A program made the position numbers and the translations under genes. From Oscillospiraceae bacterium (GTDB lineage Bacteria; Bacillota; Clostridia; Oscillospirales; Ruminococcaceae): a DNA stretch of 64,000 nucleotides. The stretch is taken from the NCBI GenBank assembly GCA_031280965.1, contig JAITFZ010000014.1:164572-228571 (forward strand). Reading direction: 5' to 3'. The notes beneath the pieces were generated by a model. That model was given only the letters and a program-made list of their open reading frames with translations, made no database searches and had not been told where the DNA came from. Positions 54,707 through 63,360 of this stretch are shown here, in pieces; the stretch's first letter is position 1, and each line of letters starts with the position of its first letter.

Positions 54707-56080
54707 ATGTTGAAAATATTATGGCTTGAAATGAAAAACTATCTCAAAGGAAATGCGGCGGTTTTTATTCTGTCGGTCTTGGCGTTCACGTTTGCCTGTA
54801 TAACGATTAACTTAACGATGTTTAATTATCTGCAAGCAGACAAGTTCCGCCGAGAAAATGAGGAAAGTTACGGGAATAAATCATTTTATAAAGTGTCGCT
54901 TCCTCCTTCTTCAGCGGTTTTTATGAGAGTGTTCGGTAACGACAACAGGGAAAATATCATTAAAGCATTTGAACAGCTAAAAAATGACCCGTTGTTTGAA
55001 TATCGTTACAGACAGCCCAATTCGATTGAGTTTTTCGATTTTGATAATCCGAACTTCGGAGTCGCCGATTTTCCGCGTTACAGGGACGAGTTTTTGCATG
55101 GCTACGAGCAGGGCAGAACGGAATTTGCAAAGCAGGACGATTATTTATCGCTCAAAGGACTTTACGCCGACCGTTTACTGATTAACGAGCCGAATGTCAA
55201 TATCGCTTCCGGCAGATGGTTTACAGAGGAAGAGTTTTACGTTCATGACCCGAATGATATTCAGTTCCCTGTTATTCTCGGTGCGGGCTACAGCGATTTG
55301 TATGAAATCGGAGACATTATTGAATATATGCAAATGGGTTCGGTAAACCCCATCACCCTGCATGTTATCGGCTTTTTGGAACAGGACGGTTGGTTCTACG
55401 ATAACAACAATGAAAGATTGTTGTTAAATCGTTATATGGTTGTTCCCTCGCCGGAGATAACGTATAACTTTATATTACCGGACGGCAGTTACTGTGAGTT
55501 TGCGAGGTTTGTTTACAACTCCTCAATAATGATGAACGCCCGAATAGTCGCTGATGAACAGAGTGCGGCGGCGGCAATGCAGAGAGTGTATCAGATTTGG
55601 GGTGAAAACAAGCTGTATGAGTTTGAACTGTTTGATGAAACAGACGGAGCGCAAAGGTGGCTTGTCATGGCGAGGGAACAAACGCTTTCTAACTTAATTA
55701 TCAGCGTTTTTACACTTTTGGTCTGCGTTCTGATGTTTTCCATACAGGCGAGTTACAAGCTGAACAAATATAAGAAAAAGTACGGGATTTACATGATGAG
55801 CGGAATCACGGCAAAGCAGTTATTGGCACTTATGCTTCAAGATGTTGTTCTGATGTTCGCGCTGTCATTCGGCTTGATGTTTGCTCTGACGGAAATATAT
55901 AGAACAATTTGGTTTAGTAACCCTGCAACATTCCATCGGTTCGATATTACACCCATAAGTATGGAAACAGTCGTTGTGCTGCTGATTACACAGTTGTTAC
56001 TGCTGTGCTTTATAGGTATAACGGGGCATAGAAAAATTCACAAAACAGACATGAGCGCGGCATTGCGCGAACATGAATAG
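54707..56080 (+). CDS. ABC transporter permease (FtsX-type), larger partner
   Basis: 457 residues with the same four-helix layout as the preceding gene but a longer extracellular domain (about residues 40-320). Helices: AVFILSVLAFTFACITI, LIISVFTLLVCVLMFSI, VVLMFALSFGLMFAL, VVVLLITQLLLLCFIGI. The KYKKKYGIYMMSGITAKQLL motif marks the coupling helix. Starts four bases after the smaller permease; translation is coupled. Confidence 0.87.
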   Translation: MLKILWLEMKNYLKGNAAVFILSVLAFTFACITINLTMFNYLQADKFRRENEESYGNKSFYKVSLPPSSAVFMRVFGNDNRENIIKAFEQLKNDPLFEYRYRQPNSIEFFDFDNPNFGVADFPRYRDEFLHGYEQGRTEFAKQDDYLSLKGLYADRLLINEPNVNIASGRWFTEEEFYVHDPNDIQFPVILGAGYSDLYEIGDIIEYMQMGSVNPITLHVIGFLEQDGWFYDNNNERLLLNRYMVVPSPEITYNFILPDGSYCEFARFVYNSSIMMNARIVADEQSAAAAMQRVYQIWGENKLYEFELFDETDGAQRWLVMAREQTLSNLIISVFTLLVCVLMFSIQASYKLNKYKKKYGIYMMSGITAKQLLALMLQDVVLMFALSFGLMFALTEIYRTIWFSNPATFHRFDITPISMETVVVLLITQLLLLCFIGITGHRKIHKTDMSAALREHE

Positions 56081-56089
56081 GAGGTAAAC

Positions 56090-56779
56090 ATGGAACTGTT
56101 AAAATTAGAGCGTATAACAAAAAAATACGGTCAGTCGCAAAACATAACCGCATTAAATCAATTCAACCTAAATGTCAGAGAGGGAGAAATGCTTGCTCTC
56201 ATGGGTAAATCGGGTTCGGGCAAGTCTACCGTTCTTAACATCATTTCAGGGATTGACGGTTTGCAAAAAGGCAGTTATAAATTCAAAAATCAAGAAATGG
56301 CAAAAGTCAAGGGTGATAAAATGACGGTGTTCAGGCGAGATAATATCGGCTTTATTCTGCAACACTTCGCTTTGATTCAAGACGCGACTATTTATGATAA
56401 TATCGCTCTGCCCTTGCGGCTAAGCCGCAAACCTAAAGCGGAAATCAAGGAGAGAGTGCGAAAGTTGGCGGCAGAACTCGGCATAGAAAAGCAGTTAAAG
56501 AAATATCCGAAAGAATTATCGGGCGGCGAGGCGCAAAGAGCGGCAATCGCAAGAGCAATTATCAATCAACCCCAATTAATTCTCGCGGACGAACCGACAG
56601 GCGCACTTGACGAGGAAAACAGCCGTAAAATAATGGAGATTTTCCAAAAGCTGAACGCACAGGGCAATACTTTTATTATCGTCACACACGACCCTAATGT
56701 CGGGGCGATGTGCAAAAGAACCGTCCATATTAAAGACGGAAAAAATTATGAAACGGGAGGAGGTGAAATTAATGCGTAA
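56090..56779 (+). CDS. ABC transporter ATP-binding protein (LolD/MacB type)
   Basis: 229 residues. Walker A MGKSGSGKSTVLNII, Q-loop ILQHFALIQDATIYDNI, signature LSGGEAQRAAIARAI, Walker B LILADEPTGALDEENS and VTHDPNVGAMC. It belongs to the group that energises FtsX-type permeases. It overlaps the lipoprotein gene by 8 bases. Confidence 0.95.
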   Translation: MELLKLERITKKYGQSQNITALNQFNLNVREGEMLALMGKSGSGKSTVLNIISGIDGLQKGSYKFKNQEMAKVKGDKMTVFRRDNIGFILQHFALIQDATIYDNIALPLRLSRKPKAEIKERVRKLAAELGIEKQLKKYPKELSGGEAQRAAIARAIINQPQLILADEPTGALDEENSRKIMEIFQKLNAQGNTFIIVTHDPNVGAMCKRTVHIKDGKNYETGGGEINA

Positions 56780-57122
56780 ATCAAGAATAGGTTTACTGTT
56801 AATCGCTTTTTCGGCAGTGATGATGTTATTGACTTTAACCGCTTGTACAGATAATGAAAGCGATTCACCAAGCGGCAACAACACATTGTCCGAAGAAAGC
56901 GGAAACTATCAATTTGACGATAGTGTTACTATTCCTTCCGGCGGGGAGAGAGTACGCGACAGCGACGGGTGGCAGAGCTTTGAGGACGGCTCCGGCGACG
57001 GATTCAGCGTGACTGTTGAAGATGATGATAATGACATCATTATCATGGGTGAACAATCGTTTGAGGTCGATGTAACCGGTGACAACGAACATCGTTTCAG
57101 CCATTCGGCCGGTGCTGATTAA
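56772..57122 (+). CDS. Small lipoprotein of the transporter operon
   Basis: 116 residues from the ATG at 56772, with GGAGGAGGTG before it. Signal peptide and lipobox LTLTAC (Cys at about 25), then a polar Ser/Asp-rich chain with no recognised domain (SVTVEDDDNDIIIMGEQSFE). It ends the operon before a terminator. By position it could be the external sensing or substrate-capture partner of the exporter; no homologue recognised. Confidence 0.75.
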   Translation: MRKSRIGLLLIAFSAVMMLLTLTACTDNESDSPSGNNTLSEESGNYQFDDSVTIPSGGERVRDSDGWQSFEDGSGDGFSVTVEDDDNDIIIMGEQSFEVDVTGDNEHRFSHSAGAD

Positions 57123-57144
57123 GCAAGAACTCCAAGAAAGCAGA

Positions 57145-57180
57145 AGCAGAGGATTTATTTATCCTCTGCTTTTTATTTTA
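57145..57180 (+). terminator. Terminator of the two-component/ABC operon
   Basis: 10-bp stem AGCAGAGGAT/ATCCTCTGCT, 6-base loop, then TTTTATTTTA. Confidence 0.92.
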
Positions 57181-57203
57181 TGTTTGTTTCTATTATGCTG
57201 CTC

Positions 57204-58037
57204 TTACAGCTTCTTCTCTCCCATCCACTGCTCACTCACCACATGAAACCCTAATTTACTGTACCAATCAGCGATTGCGACATAACGCAGTTCCGCCGCC
57301 GTACAACCCTCTTGCTTGAGAAAGTTCATGCCCTCGGCTACCATTCGCCGCCCTATGCCAAGCCCCCGCGCTTTATTAATAACGCCGACACAGCCGATAT
57401 AGGCAAATTTTTCTTTTTCGCCTGAAAATTGCGCATCTTCCGTAATTAAAATCTGAAAGCCCGTGATTTCACCGTCCGAAACCGCAAGCATGACAGGGTC
57501 TTTGCAGTCCTCGAAAAAACGCACCCACTTTGAATCTGCGTCTTCCACAGCGGCAAGCAGTTCTTCCTTGTCCGCTTCCTCGGCAAACCGAAAGCTGACC
57601 GATTCCGGTAACGGCGGCAGATTAAGCGCGTCCGAGTCAAATATATCAAGCTGAATACTCATGTTCACGCTTGTCCACTCGGCTTCGTAACCTCTTTTCA
57701 TGAAAAAAGAGGTAATATCAGGATTTTCGGCAGGAACACCCTGCAAGACATAATAACGTCCCTGTCCGAGTATAATATGAGCCGCTCCCGATGATTTAAT
57801 ATGCTCCTCGGATACTTTCAGCAGCCCGCTCCCATAGCCTTTGCCGCGATGCTTTTCATCAACGCACAAGAGCGTAATTGAGTTTCCGTGAATCATTGAA
57901 AACCCAATAGTTTCTTTACCTTCATAAACCCGGATTATACACGCTATTTCGGGTTTAAGGCAATTGTTCCACACTTCCCGGTTCATTTGAAAACCGGGAA
58001 AACATTTATTATATAGCTGAAAAATATCGTAGCTCAT
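57204..58037 (-). CDS. GNAT acetyltransferase with two GNAT domains
   Basis: 277 residues from the ATG at 58037, with AAGGAG before it; the frame is open upstream through the promoter. Two GNAT copies: the first with LCVDEKHRGKGYGSGLL (about residues 60-75), the second with IGCVGVINKARGLGIGRRMV (about 215-235). Each carries the RGxGxG acetyl-CoA loop. Substrate unknown; likely a small amine, peptide or antibiotic. Single gene with its own promoter. Confidence 0.9.
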   Translation of the reverse strand: MSYDIFQLYNKCFPGFQMNREVWNNCLKPEIACIIRVYEGKETIGFSMIHGNSITLLCVDEKHRGKGYGSGLLKVSEEHIKSSGAAHIILGQGRYYVLQGVPAENPDITSFFMKRGYEAEWTSVNMSIQLDIFDSDALNLPPLPESVSFRFAEEADKEELLAAVEDADSKWVRFFEDCKDPVMLAVSDGEITGFQILITEDAQFSGEKEKFAYIGCVGVINKARGLGIGRRMVAEGMNFLKQEGCTAAELRYVAIADWYSKLGFHVVSEQWMGEKKL

Positions 58038-58064
58038 GTCAAATCTCCTTATGGGATTTATTTT

Positions 58065-58093
58065 ATTATACCATAAATATTTTGACAAGGCAA
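58065..58093 (-). promoter_or_regulatory. Promoter for the GNAT gene
   Basis: On the minus strand: TTGCCT, 17-base spacer, TATAAT. Confidence 0.7.
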
Positions 58094-58246
58094 GTGTGTT
58101 ATAAGATAACTTTAAAAAATCTGTAAAGAAAACATGCGGGAAGCTGTTCAAACTGAAAACGCGGTGGGATTTGATATGGTATGCCGCTCCTGTATCTGTA
58201 CTGCTGAATATCAGCATTTTGCCCCGCTTGCCGTATTAGCTTTTCG

Positions 58247-59017
58247 TTATAACGTAATCCACATAGCAGGACGAATTCCAAAACCACCGATGTCGTGGTC
58301 AAACATTGTCATGTTAGTGCCGCTAAATTCAAGAGCAATTTCACCGTTTTCGCGAATAAAAGCGAATTTTCCGCTGTCGCTGTTACCTCCCATATAAAAA
58401 CCGGGTGTGCGTAAATACCACCATTGAGGGCTGTCGTTGTAATTCGCAATGCTTGCCGAATTGTTGACAAAGTATTTTTGAACTTCCGTTAAGCTCAATA
58501 TAAATATTTTGTCGTTTGTGTCAGGTCCCGCATCTGCGTAATCCCCCGCATCAAAATAATGCTGTGGATTAATGTTTTCTATCTGTGTTTCAATTATACG
58601 TGCCCTGTCTGCTGCATCAAAACTGTTATAAAATTCGCTGTTCAGATATACTCGCAAATCACAGTCAACCCATGTAATTGTATTGTTTACCATTGCACCA
58701 TTATGAATACTTCTTCTTTCCAAAATATTTTCACTGACAATTAATGCTTTATCTCCGCTTCTTTCAAGAACAATCCAATTATATCCGCCAAATTGTAATT
58801 TGTCAACTACGGGCGGGGCTGTTACAGGCGGAGTTGTTGTTACTACGGGTTCGGAGGTTGTGGTTATAACGGGGGGCGTTGTTGTGGTTATCGGGGTTGT
58901 TGTAGTAGTCGGTGTGGTTATATCGGCATTACCGCTGTCGTTAGGTTGCTCACCTCCACAAGCCGTGAGCGTAAGTATTAGCATAAATGCAAGTGCGATT
59001 GCTAAAAATTTTCTCAT
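58247..59017 (-). CDS. Lipoprotein with Thr-rich linker and DUF6273-like domain
   Basis: 256 residues. Signal peptide with lipobox LTLTACGG (Cys at about 20), a Thr/Pro-rich linker (about 33-70), then a globular domain that begins LQFGGYNWIVLERSGDKALI and ends GFGIRPAMWITL. This pattern fits the DUF6273 family of surface proteins in gut Firmicutes. The linker would project the domain from the membrane. No enzyme motif. It is preceded by a related lipoprotein gene on the same strand, with a small hairpin (GGGAGC/GCTCCC, 59048-59064) between. Confidence 0.8.
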   Translation of the reverse strand: MRKFLAIALAFMLILTLTACGGEQPNDSGNADITTPTTTTTPITTTTPPVITTTSEPVVTTTPPVTAPPVVDKLQFGGYNWIVLERSGDKALIVSENILERRSIHNGAMVNNTITWVDCDLRVYLNSEFYNSFDAADRARIIETQIENINPQHYFDAGDYADAGPDTNDKIFILSLTEVQKYFVNNSASIANYNDSPQWWYLRTPGFYMGGNSDSGKFAFIRENGEIALEFSGTNMTMFDHDIGGFGIRPAMWITL

Positions 59018-59083
59018 TATATTTTGCTCCTTTTATTTTTGGTAAGCGGGAGCAAAATGCTCCCACCTGTAGTATTGGATTAA

Positions 59084-60079
59084 TTACGGCATGGAATCTA
59101 CAAAATTAAAACCGCTGTTGTTTGCAACCTCAATATGTTCATGCTTAGTCCACGTGTCCAAGTTAGAACTATCTACAACAAAGTAAGCAACGTTTCCGAC
59201 AATAGCTAAAACTTCACCTTTAAGGTCGACTTCACTATACAGTTGTGCAAATTCCTCATTTTCAAATGTGCGTTTAACTACACGGTAAATAACATTACCG
59301 TCTCCGTCAAAACTCCTTAAGTCATCAATAGCGTGCCTATTATAACCATAAATCACACCATGAGGAATAGATATTATTAGATAATTATTTGACAATGTCC
59401 TAAAATAATTTGCATCTGCTGTGCCTTGATTTGCTAATTCTGCAATCTGTGGGCTGCTATACACAACAGTATTAGGGTACAGTAGTGTGGGTGTTGGGTC
59501 GGGTGTAGGCGCTGGGTCGGGTGTGGGAATGTCAACAACAGGCGGTACATAGCCGGAAATTAGTGTAACAGGCTGTGCTTGACGTTGAACGCCGTTAAGT
59601 TTGAAATGTATATCGTATGTTGCGAGGTCATAAAGAATTGATGTAAAATGAATAACATAAGTTGTTCTATCGAAATTTTCCATGTAGTTAAAAATTATAT
59701 CATCATTGAAATTTGAACGGTCTAAGGCAATTCTCGTGCCGTCTTTTTCTAATTCAAAATCTGATAAGTCGCTCCAACTTATTTTATCTTGTTCATGTTG
59801 ACCGTTAAATTTAATACTGATTCCCCATATTGAAATCATTCCTTCTTCCGAACCGTCACCAGTAAACGATGTCATAAAATAATCTCCGTTATCGGGAGTG
59901 TTTGAGTTATCGAGGTCTTGCGTTTCCGGTTCGCTCGGTGTGGTTGTTGTAACAGGGGCTGTTGTTGTTGTCGGGGTTGTTATGTCATTGTTTCCGCTCG
60001 GCTCGGTATCTCCCCCGCAAGCCGTAAGGGTAAGTATTAGCGATAATGTCAGAAGTGTTGCGATTAGTTTGTTTTTCAT
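59084..60079 (-). CDS. Lipoprotein with Thr-rich linker, unknown domains
   Basis: 331 residues. Signal peptide and lipobox LTLTACGG, a Thr-rich linker (about 34-50), a first beta-rich domain (about 65-175), a Pro/Asp-rich spacer (IPTPDPAPTPDPTPT, about 187-202) and a second domain (about 205-331). No family recognised. Its N-terminus is nearly the same as that of the next lipoprotein, suggesting a shared cassette-like origin of signal and linker. Confidence 0.78.
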   Translation of the reverse strand: MKNKLIATLLTLSLILTLTACGGDTEPSGNNDITTPTTTTAPVTTTTPSEPETQDLDNSNTPDNGDYFMTSFTGDGSEEGMISIWGISIKFNGQHEQDKISWSDLSDFELEKDGTRIALDRSNFNDDIIFNYMENFDRTTYVIHFTSILYDLATYDIHFKLNGVQRQAQPVTLISGYVPPVVDIPTPDPAPTPDPTPTLLYPNTVVYSSPQIAELANQGTADANYFRTLSNNYLIISIPHGVIYGYNRHAIDDLRSFDGDGNVIYRVVKRTFENEEFAQLYSEVDLKGEVLAIVGNVAYFVVDSSNLDTWTKHEHIEVANNSGFNFVDSMP

Positions 60080-60140
60080 TTTAATGCTCCTTTAAATATT
60101 ATTTTGTTCCCCTGCCCGATGAACGAGCAGAGATAGTTTT

Positions 60141-60325
60141 TTACCAATAGCGTGATACCCACGGTAATTCTTTGAAAGCGGGGTCATCTGTCAAAAGGGT
60201 CACGATGTTCCCAATCCATTTTCCCCGCAAGGTGAGCGTGTTGTGCGGTTAGAGGTAATTCCGTTGCGCAGAAACAAATTTTTGTATGCTTCTATATCTC
60301 GACCGCCCGCTCCATAAACCATTCA
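60141..60325 (-). pseudogene. VapC-like PIN-domain toxin remnant
   Basis: Read by hand on the minus strand. One frame gives DIEAYKNLFLRNGIT, a second LPLTAQHAHLAGKMDWEHRD then PFDR, a third TDDPAFKELPWVSRYW and a stop at 60141. Joined in this order they resemble the C-terminal half of PIN-domain toxins (LPxTxxHA, HRDPFDR, TxDxxF). At least two frameshifts and loss of the segment between PFDR and the last strand show it is dead. The rest of 60080-60493 has no gene; it holds an imperfect hairpin at 60361-60396 and the palindrome at 60468. Confidence 0.6.
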
Positions 60326-60467
60326 CTCTCGCGAACGGCGAAAGCATCACCGCACTCTATTAGACCTCCACTGAATTAGATTTCCGTGGAGCTCTAATAT
60401 AATTTTCGCACAAATAAGTATCAACTAAATATCAAATTAAAACTTAAATGGCGTTCCCGATTTTTTC

Positions 60468-60491
60468 AAAGTGGTCGAATTCGACCACTTT
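60468..60491. terminator. 24-base perfect palindrome with T tract
   Basis: AAAGTGGTCGAATTCGACCACTTT followed by TTTTATT on the plus strand. It looks like a terminator for plus-strand transcripts but lies just past the stop codon of a minus-strand gene, where the tail is weaker. An operator role is also possible because the palindrome is unbroken. Confidence 0.6.
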
Positions 60492-60493
60492 TT

Positions 60494-61900
60494 TTATTGC
60501 ACACCTTTCATAAGTGGAATGTCAAACTCCTTATCACTCGACAGCATTAATAATACCTCGGGATAACCTAAACGATATAAAGTGCCATTGCCTGCTTCTC
60601 GGGAAACTCCGGGGAGGTCGGTCAAAATTCTGTATGCTTCTCTATCACGGAAAACTTGATTAACTGAGCAATCGGTAGTTCTCTTGTGGGTTATTGTTGC
60701 TTCTAAAAATAACGGCGGTTTTGTTATATCTGAGCACGTCATTAAATCAACTTCGCCTATTTCTGTATCAACAAATTTATATGAATAGTGAATCTTCTCA
60801 TATCCTCTGCGGTATATTTCTTCCGATTTGACAGCTAATTCATACAATTCGCCATATAATGCAGGGTTGCTACATAGAATTCCAACTATGTCCTCAATAT
60901 TTATCATTAGGCGAGTGTAAACCAAAGGGCTGATGACACTTAAAGTGTATTCTTTTAATACTCTATCTAAACTTTCGGCACTGTCAACCTCAGCTAAAAG
61001 TACATGAGCTAAGTCTATTTTTTGTTTTTCATCAGTATTCTTTTTCAAATCGACAAACGCATATCCGTTCGCCAATAGAAAATTCAATGCCTGCGCTATC
61101 TCTTTTGGAGATAATTCGGTTGATAATGCGTTAGACTGCCCTATCAAAGAACTTGATAAGTCAATTCCTAATTTACGCAAGGTCTTAGCTGTGTATTCTT
61201 GTTTCCCCGGAACTGTTTCGCCAAAACTCTTTGTATTCACATGACGGTTCAATGTGTATGCAAGCACATTGTAGACTGCCTTTGCTAAATCTTTTGATAA
61301 TACTTTATGTCTTGTATCGCAGAACAAGTTTTTCGCAGAGATTTGCATTTCATCAGAAACTTCACCAAAGTATCCTGCATTCAAAGTAATTTGCATACCT
61401 TCGGGAACATCTTTCAAACGATAGAAGTCTTGAATATCGCTGTCCGTGGGAGTATAATTTTCTCCATACTCGCCGATTCGTCCCGAAAAGTACAAATATT
61501 CCTCAAAACTCAAAGGGAACATTTCTATTTTATCACTGCGACAACCTAAATGTTCAATTCCAAGCTGAGATAATGCGCCGTAAGATGAGCCTGTTATTAC
61601 TAATCGTCTACCCTCTAACTCAGTATGAACATCACGATAAACCATGTCGTAATCTTGCACATAACCAATTTCATCAAAACATAATAACTGCTCCGGCCTG
61701 TCAAAAAGTTCCTCATACTCGTTGGTGGTCATGGGGGTTTCTTTGAAATTGACATAATAGCCGTTGTGCGCTTCTGCAAACTGTTTCAACACTGTAGATT
61801 TACCCACACGGCGAATCCCCAAAACAATTGCAACGCTTTGGTGATTGTCTTTCAACCATTTTTCAAGTTGGTAAAACGCTTTACGTTTTTTCATAATCAT
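60494..61900 (-). CDS. AAA-family ATPase with DUF4143-like C-terminal domain
   Basis: 468 residues. P-loop VLGIRRVGKSTVLKQF near residue 30, Walker B LLCFDEIGYVQD, sensor VITGSSYGAL, and a C-terminal half containing GEVDLMTCSDITKPPLFLEAT, which resembles a PD-(D/E)xK nuclease-like core. Such ATPases are common accessory genes of clostridia; their role is unclear, with toxin-antitoxin or defence use suggested. The start shares one base with the stop of the upstream small gene (TAATG). Confidence 0.85.
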   Translation of the reverse strand: MIMKKRKAFYQLEKWLKDNHQSVAIVLGIRRVGKSTVLKQFAEAHNGYYVNFKETPMTTNEYEELFDRPEQLLCFDEIGYVQDYDMVYRDVHTELEGRRLVITGSSYGALSQLGIEHLGCRSDKIEMFPLSFEEYLYFSGRIGEYGENYTPTDSDIQDFYRLKDVPEGMQITLNAGYFGEVSDEMQISAKNLFCDTRHKVLSKDLAKAVYNVLAYTLNRHVNTKSFGETVPGKQEYTAKTLRKLGIDLSSSLIGQSNALSTELSPKEIAQALNFLLANGYAFVDLKKNTDEKQKIDLAHVLLAEVDSAESLDRVLKEYTLSVISPLVYTRLMINIEDIVGILCSNPALYGELYELAVKSEEIYRRGYEKIHYSYKFVDTEIGEVDLMTCSDITKPPLFLEATITHKRTTDCSVNQVFRDREAYRILTDLPGVSREAGNGTLYRLGYPEVLLMLSSDKEFDIPLMKGVQ

Positions 61901-62273
61901 TATTTCCTCCTACCCCGATTATTCCTATACAAATCCGATTTTTCCAATGCCTTAACCAATACTTCCGTTTCTTCATCAGTCAAGGCTTTTGTGTTCAGCC
62001 CGATTTGCTTTCCGAGAAGTGCCAACTTCGCCCGACCTTTGCTCTTGCTTTTCATCAACTCGTCAATATCGCCCGTTAAGGTTTTTATAACGTCCGATTG
62101 TTCATCAGTACGGGCGTTCTTTTTATGCTCATCGTACATAGTGACAAGCAAGCTGCGGAATCGTTCAACGACTTTGTTCAGCAGAAATTCATCTTCGTTA
62201 ACTCGGCGATTGTTAGCTTGCGTTCATCACGCAAATCGCGCAGTTTCTTTTGTAGGGTGAGTGTGCAAATCAT
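61900..62273 (-). pseudogene. Small helical protein gene, apparently frameshifted
   Basis: From an ATG at 62273 the first frame gives MICTLTLQKKLRDLRDERKL then TIAEL before hitting a stop; a second frame continues with NEDEFLLNKVVERFRSLLVT and the 83-residue segment MYDEHKKNARTDEQSD...RNNRGRRK to 61900. A single missing base near 62200 would join them into one helical protein of about 120 residues. As it stands the gene is broken, or restarts internally at the ATG/TTG near 62151. It overlaps the AAA ATPase start, so it was probably its operon partner. Family not recognised; the first part recalls an XRE-like helix. Confidence 0.55.
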
Positions 62274-62286
62274 GGTGTACCTTTCT

Positions 62287-62329
62287 AATGTTACCGGATT
62301 CGGTTACATTTAATCTCACGGAATTCCGT
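62287..62329. promoter_or_regulatory. Two operator-like inverted repeats upstream of the ATPase operon
   Basis: AATGTTACCG-GATT-CGGTTACATT (62287-62310, one mismatch) and the perfect palindrome ACGGAATTCCGT (62318-62329). They lie just before the start of the frameshifted gene and could bind a regulator. Confidence 0.45.
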
Positions 62330-62604
62330 TAGTTTAAATTTATTCTATCATAAAATCTCGAATTTGTCAACGAAACCCATTTATGGGTTCACGGCAACAG
62401 CATTTTAAAAAGTCCCAAAATTACTTCCTGCAACTTTAAAGTATTAAGAGCGGCAATAAACATCTTCTTTTTTAATCCCGATACGCCCCCAATTGACGGA
62501 TTATAATAGGCTAAAAGCCACTTTGCGTAAAACATTCATATTATTAACCCGCAACAAAGAAAACCTAATTTGAAGATTGTTGATTAACGCAAGGAGGTGA
62601 AATC
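62330..62604. other. Intergenic stretch without a gene
   Basis: A/T-rich. A short hairpin GAAACCCAT/ATGGGTTC at about 62376-62394 is the only structure seen; no convincing promoter or open frame with a ribosome binding site. Confidence 0.5.
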
Positions 62605-62859
62605 ATGGTAAATACGCACCCAGCTATCCAAGAGGAGCTTGAAATGCTTAAGGAAAGGTTTCCGGGCAAACTGGAGCTTACATTAGACGAGTATGCAGAC
62701 TATTTTGGAATAGGGAGGCACTACGCCTGTCAGCATTTCAGTCGAATCAATAGTGGGAAAAACAAAATTAACCACAAACGGATAGGCAAATTGATAATCA
62801 TTCCCTTGATTGACTTCGCATACTGGCTCGCGCAACAAAAAGTGGTTGACGGACGGTAA
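62605..62859 (+). CDS. Excisionase-like small DNA-binding protein
   Basis: 84 residues, preceded by AAGGAGGTGAAATC. The sequence LTLDEYADYFGIGRHYACQHF followed by RIGKLIIIPLIDFAYWLAQQ is a MerR/excisionase-type helix-turn-helix, as found just upstream of tyrosine integrases in clostridial mobile elements. A short integrase-like reading frame follows 40 bases later and a tRNA gene lies 400 bases on, matching a decayed integration module. The protein itself seems intact. Confidence 0.75.
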   Translation: MVNTHPAIQEELEMLKERFPGKLELTLDEYADYFGIGRHYACQHFSRINSGKNKINHKRIGKLIIIPLIDFAYWLAQQKVVDGR

Positions 62860-62899
62860 AATACTTATTCTCCCGTCAGAGGAGGAGGTCAGAGAAAGT

Positions 62900-62977
62900 A
62901 TGAAGCGACGCCGAGGATTCGGCTCGACTATAGAAAAACATATTAATATGACGGCTACATCACAAATTAAGATGTAG
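62900..62977 (+). pseudogene. Integrase N-terminal stub
   Basis: ATG at 62900 after GAGGAGGTC starts MKRRRGFGSTIEKHINMT and stops after 25 codons. Many clostridial tyrosine integrases begin with such a basic RRGxGSIEK peptide directly after an excisionase gene, so this looks like the start of an integrase whose body was deleted. The following DNA (62978-63109) contains the repeated TGTCCCC words often seen beyond integrase genes and no open frame. A hairpin GGCTACATC/GATGTAGTC covers 62953-62979. Confidence 0.5.
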
Positions 62978-63109
62978 TCGTTTACGTTAGCCCTTTGTTC
63001 ATCGGGAAAATTGCTTGTAAAAATTGTCCCCGATTTGTCCCCTCTGCGTCTTTGAAATCGACCCCAAAGCCTACCAAAGCATAGAAAACAGAAATATTTT
63101 TTAAAAGGC

Positions 63110-63138
63110 TTGCATTTTCGTTTCCTTTATGTTATAAT
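63110..63138 (+). promoter_or_regulatory. Promoter upstream of tRNA-Gly
   Basis: TTGCAT, 17-base spacer, TATAAT, about 105 bases before the tRNA. Nothing else is visible between, so the tRNA would have a long 5' leader. Confidence 0.65.
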
Positions 63139-63243
63139 AGTAAAGCCAAACGAGAAAGCCTTTAGACAACAAGCGCTGTAGCATGGGATATGATGGTCGT
63201 TCGTCATAAAAAACAGACAAAATTTCCATGATTCAAAAATTTT

Positions 63244-63314
63244 GCGGGTGTAGTTCAGTGGTAGAATCCCAGCCTTCCAAGCTGGTCGTGTGGGTTCGAT
63301 TCCCATCACCCGCT
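63244..63314 (+). tRNA. tRNA-Gly (anticodon UCC)
   Basis: 71-base cloverleaf without encoded CCA. Acceptor GCGGGTG pairs with CACCCGC; D arm GTTCAGTGGTAGAAT; anticodon stem CCAGC/GCTGG with loop CTTCCAA (anticodon TCC); T arm GTGGGTTCGATTCCCAT. It lies next to an excisionase-like gene and integrase stub, so it may be an old attachment site. Confidence 0.95.
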
Positions 63315-63320
63315 TTTTTA

Positions 63321-63360
63321 GAGGAAATAACGATTTTCGTTATTTCCTCTTGTTTCTTTT
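63321..63360 (+). terminator. Terminator after tRNA-Gly
   Basis: 13-bp perfect stem GAGGAAATAACGA/TCGTTATTTCCTC with a TTT loop, followed by TTGTTTCTTTT. Confidence 0.92.

Noticed and set aside
58800-58960. GTTGTTGTTACTACGGG-like simple repeats as a CRISPR or minisatellite
   Set aside because: These are codon-level repeats encoding Thr/Pro-rich lipoprotein linkers; spacing is irregular and in frame.
60354-60493. Plus-strand gene ending at the 60468 palindrome
   Set aside because: No open frame with a start and ribosome binding site lies upstream on the plus strand.
62977-63110. Full integrase gene after the excisionase-like gene
   Set aside because: Only a 25-codon stub is open; no catalytic R..HxxR..Y region exists before the tRNA.
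63127-63309. Minus-strand frame reading MGIEPTRPAWKAGILPLNYTR over the tRNA
   Set aside because: It is the antisense reading of tRNA-Gly, a well-known false gene.
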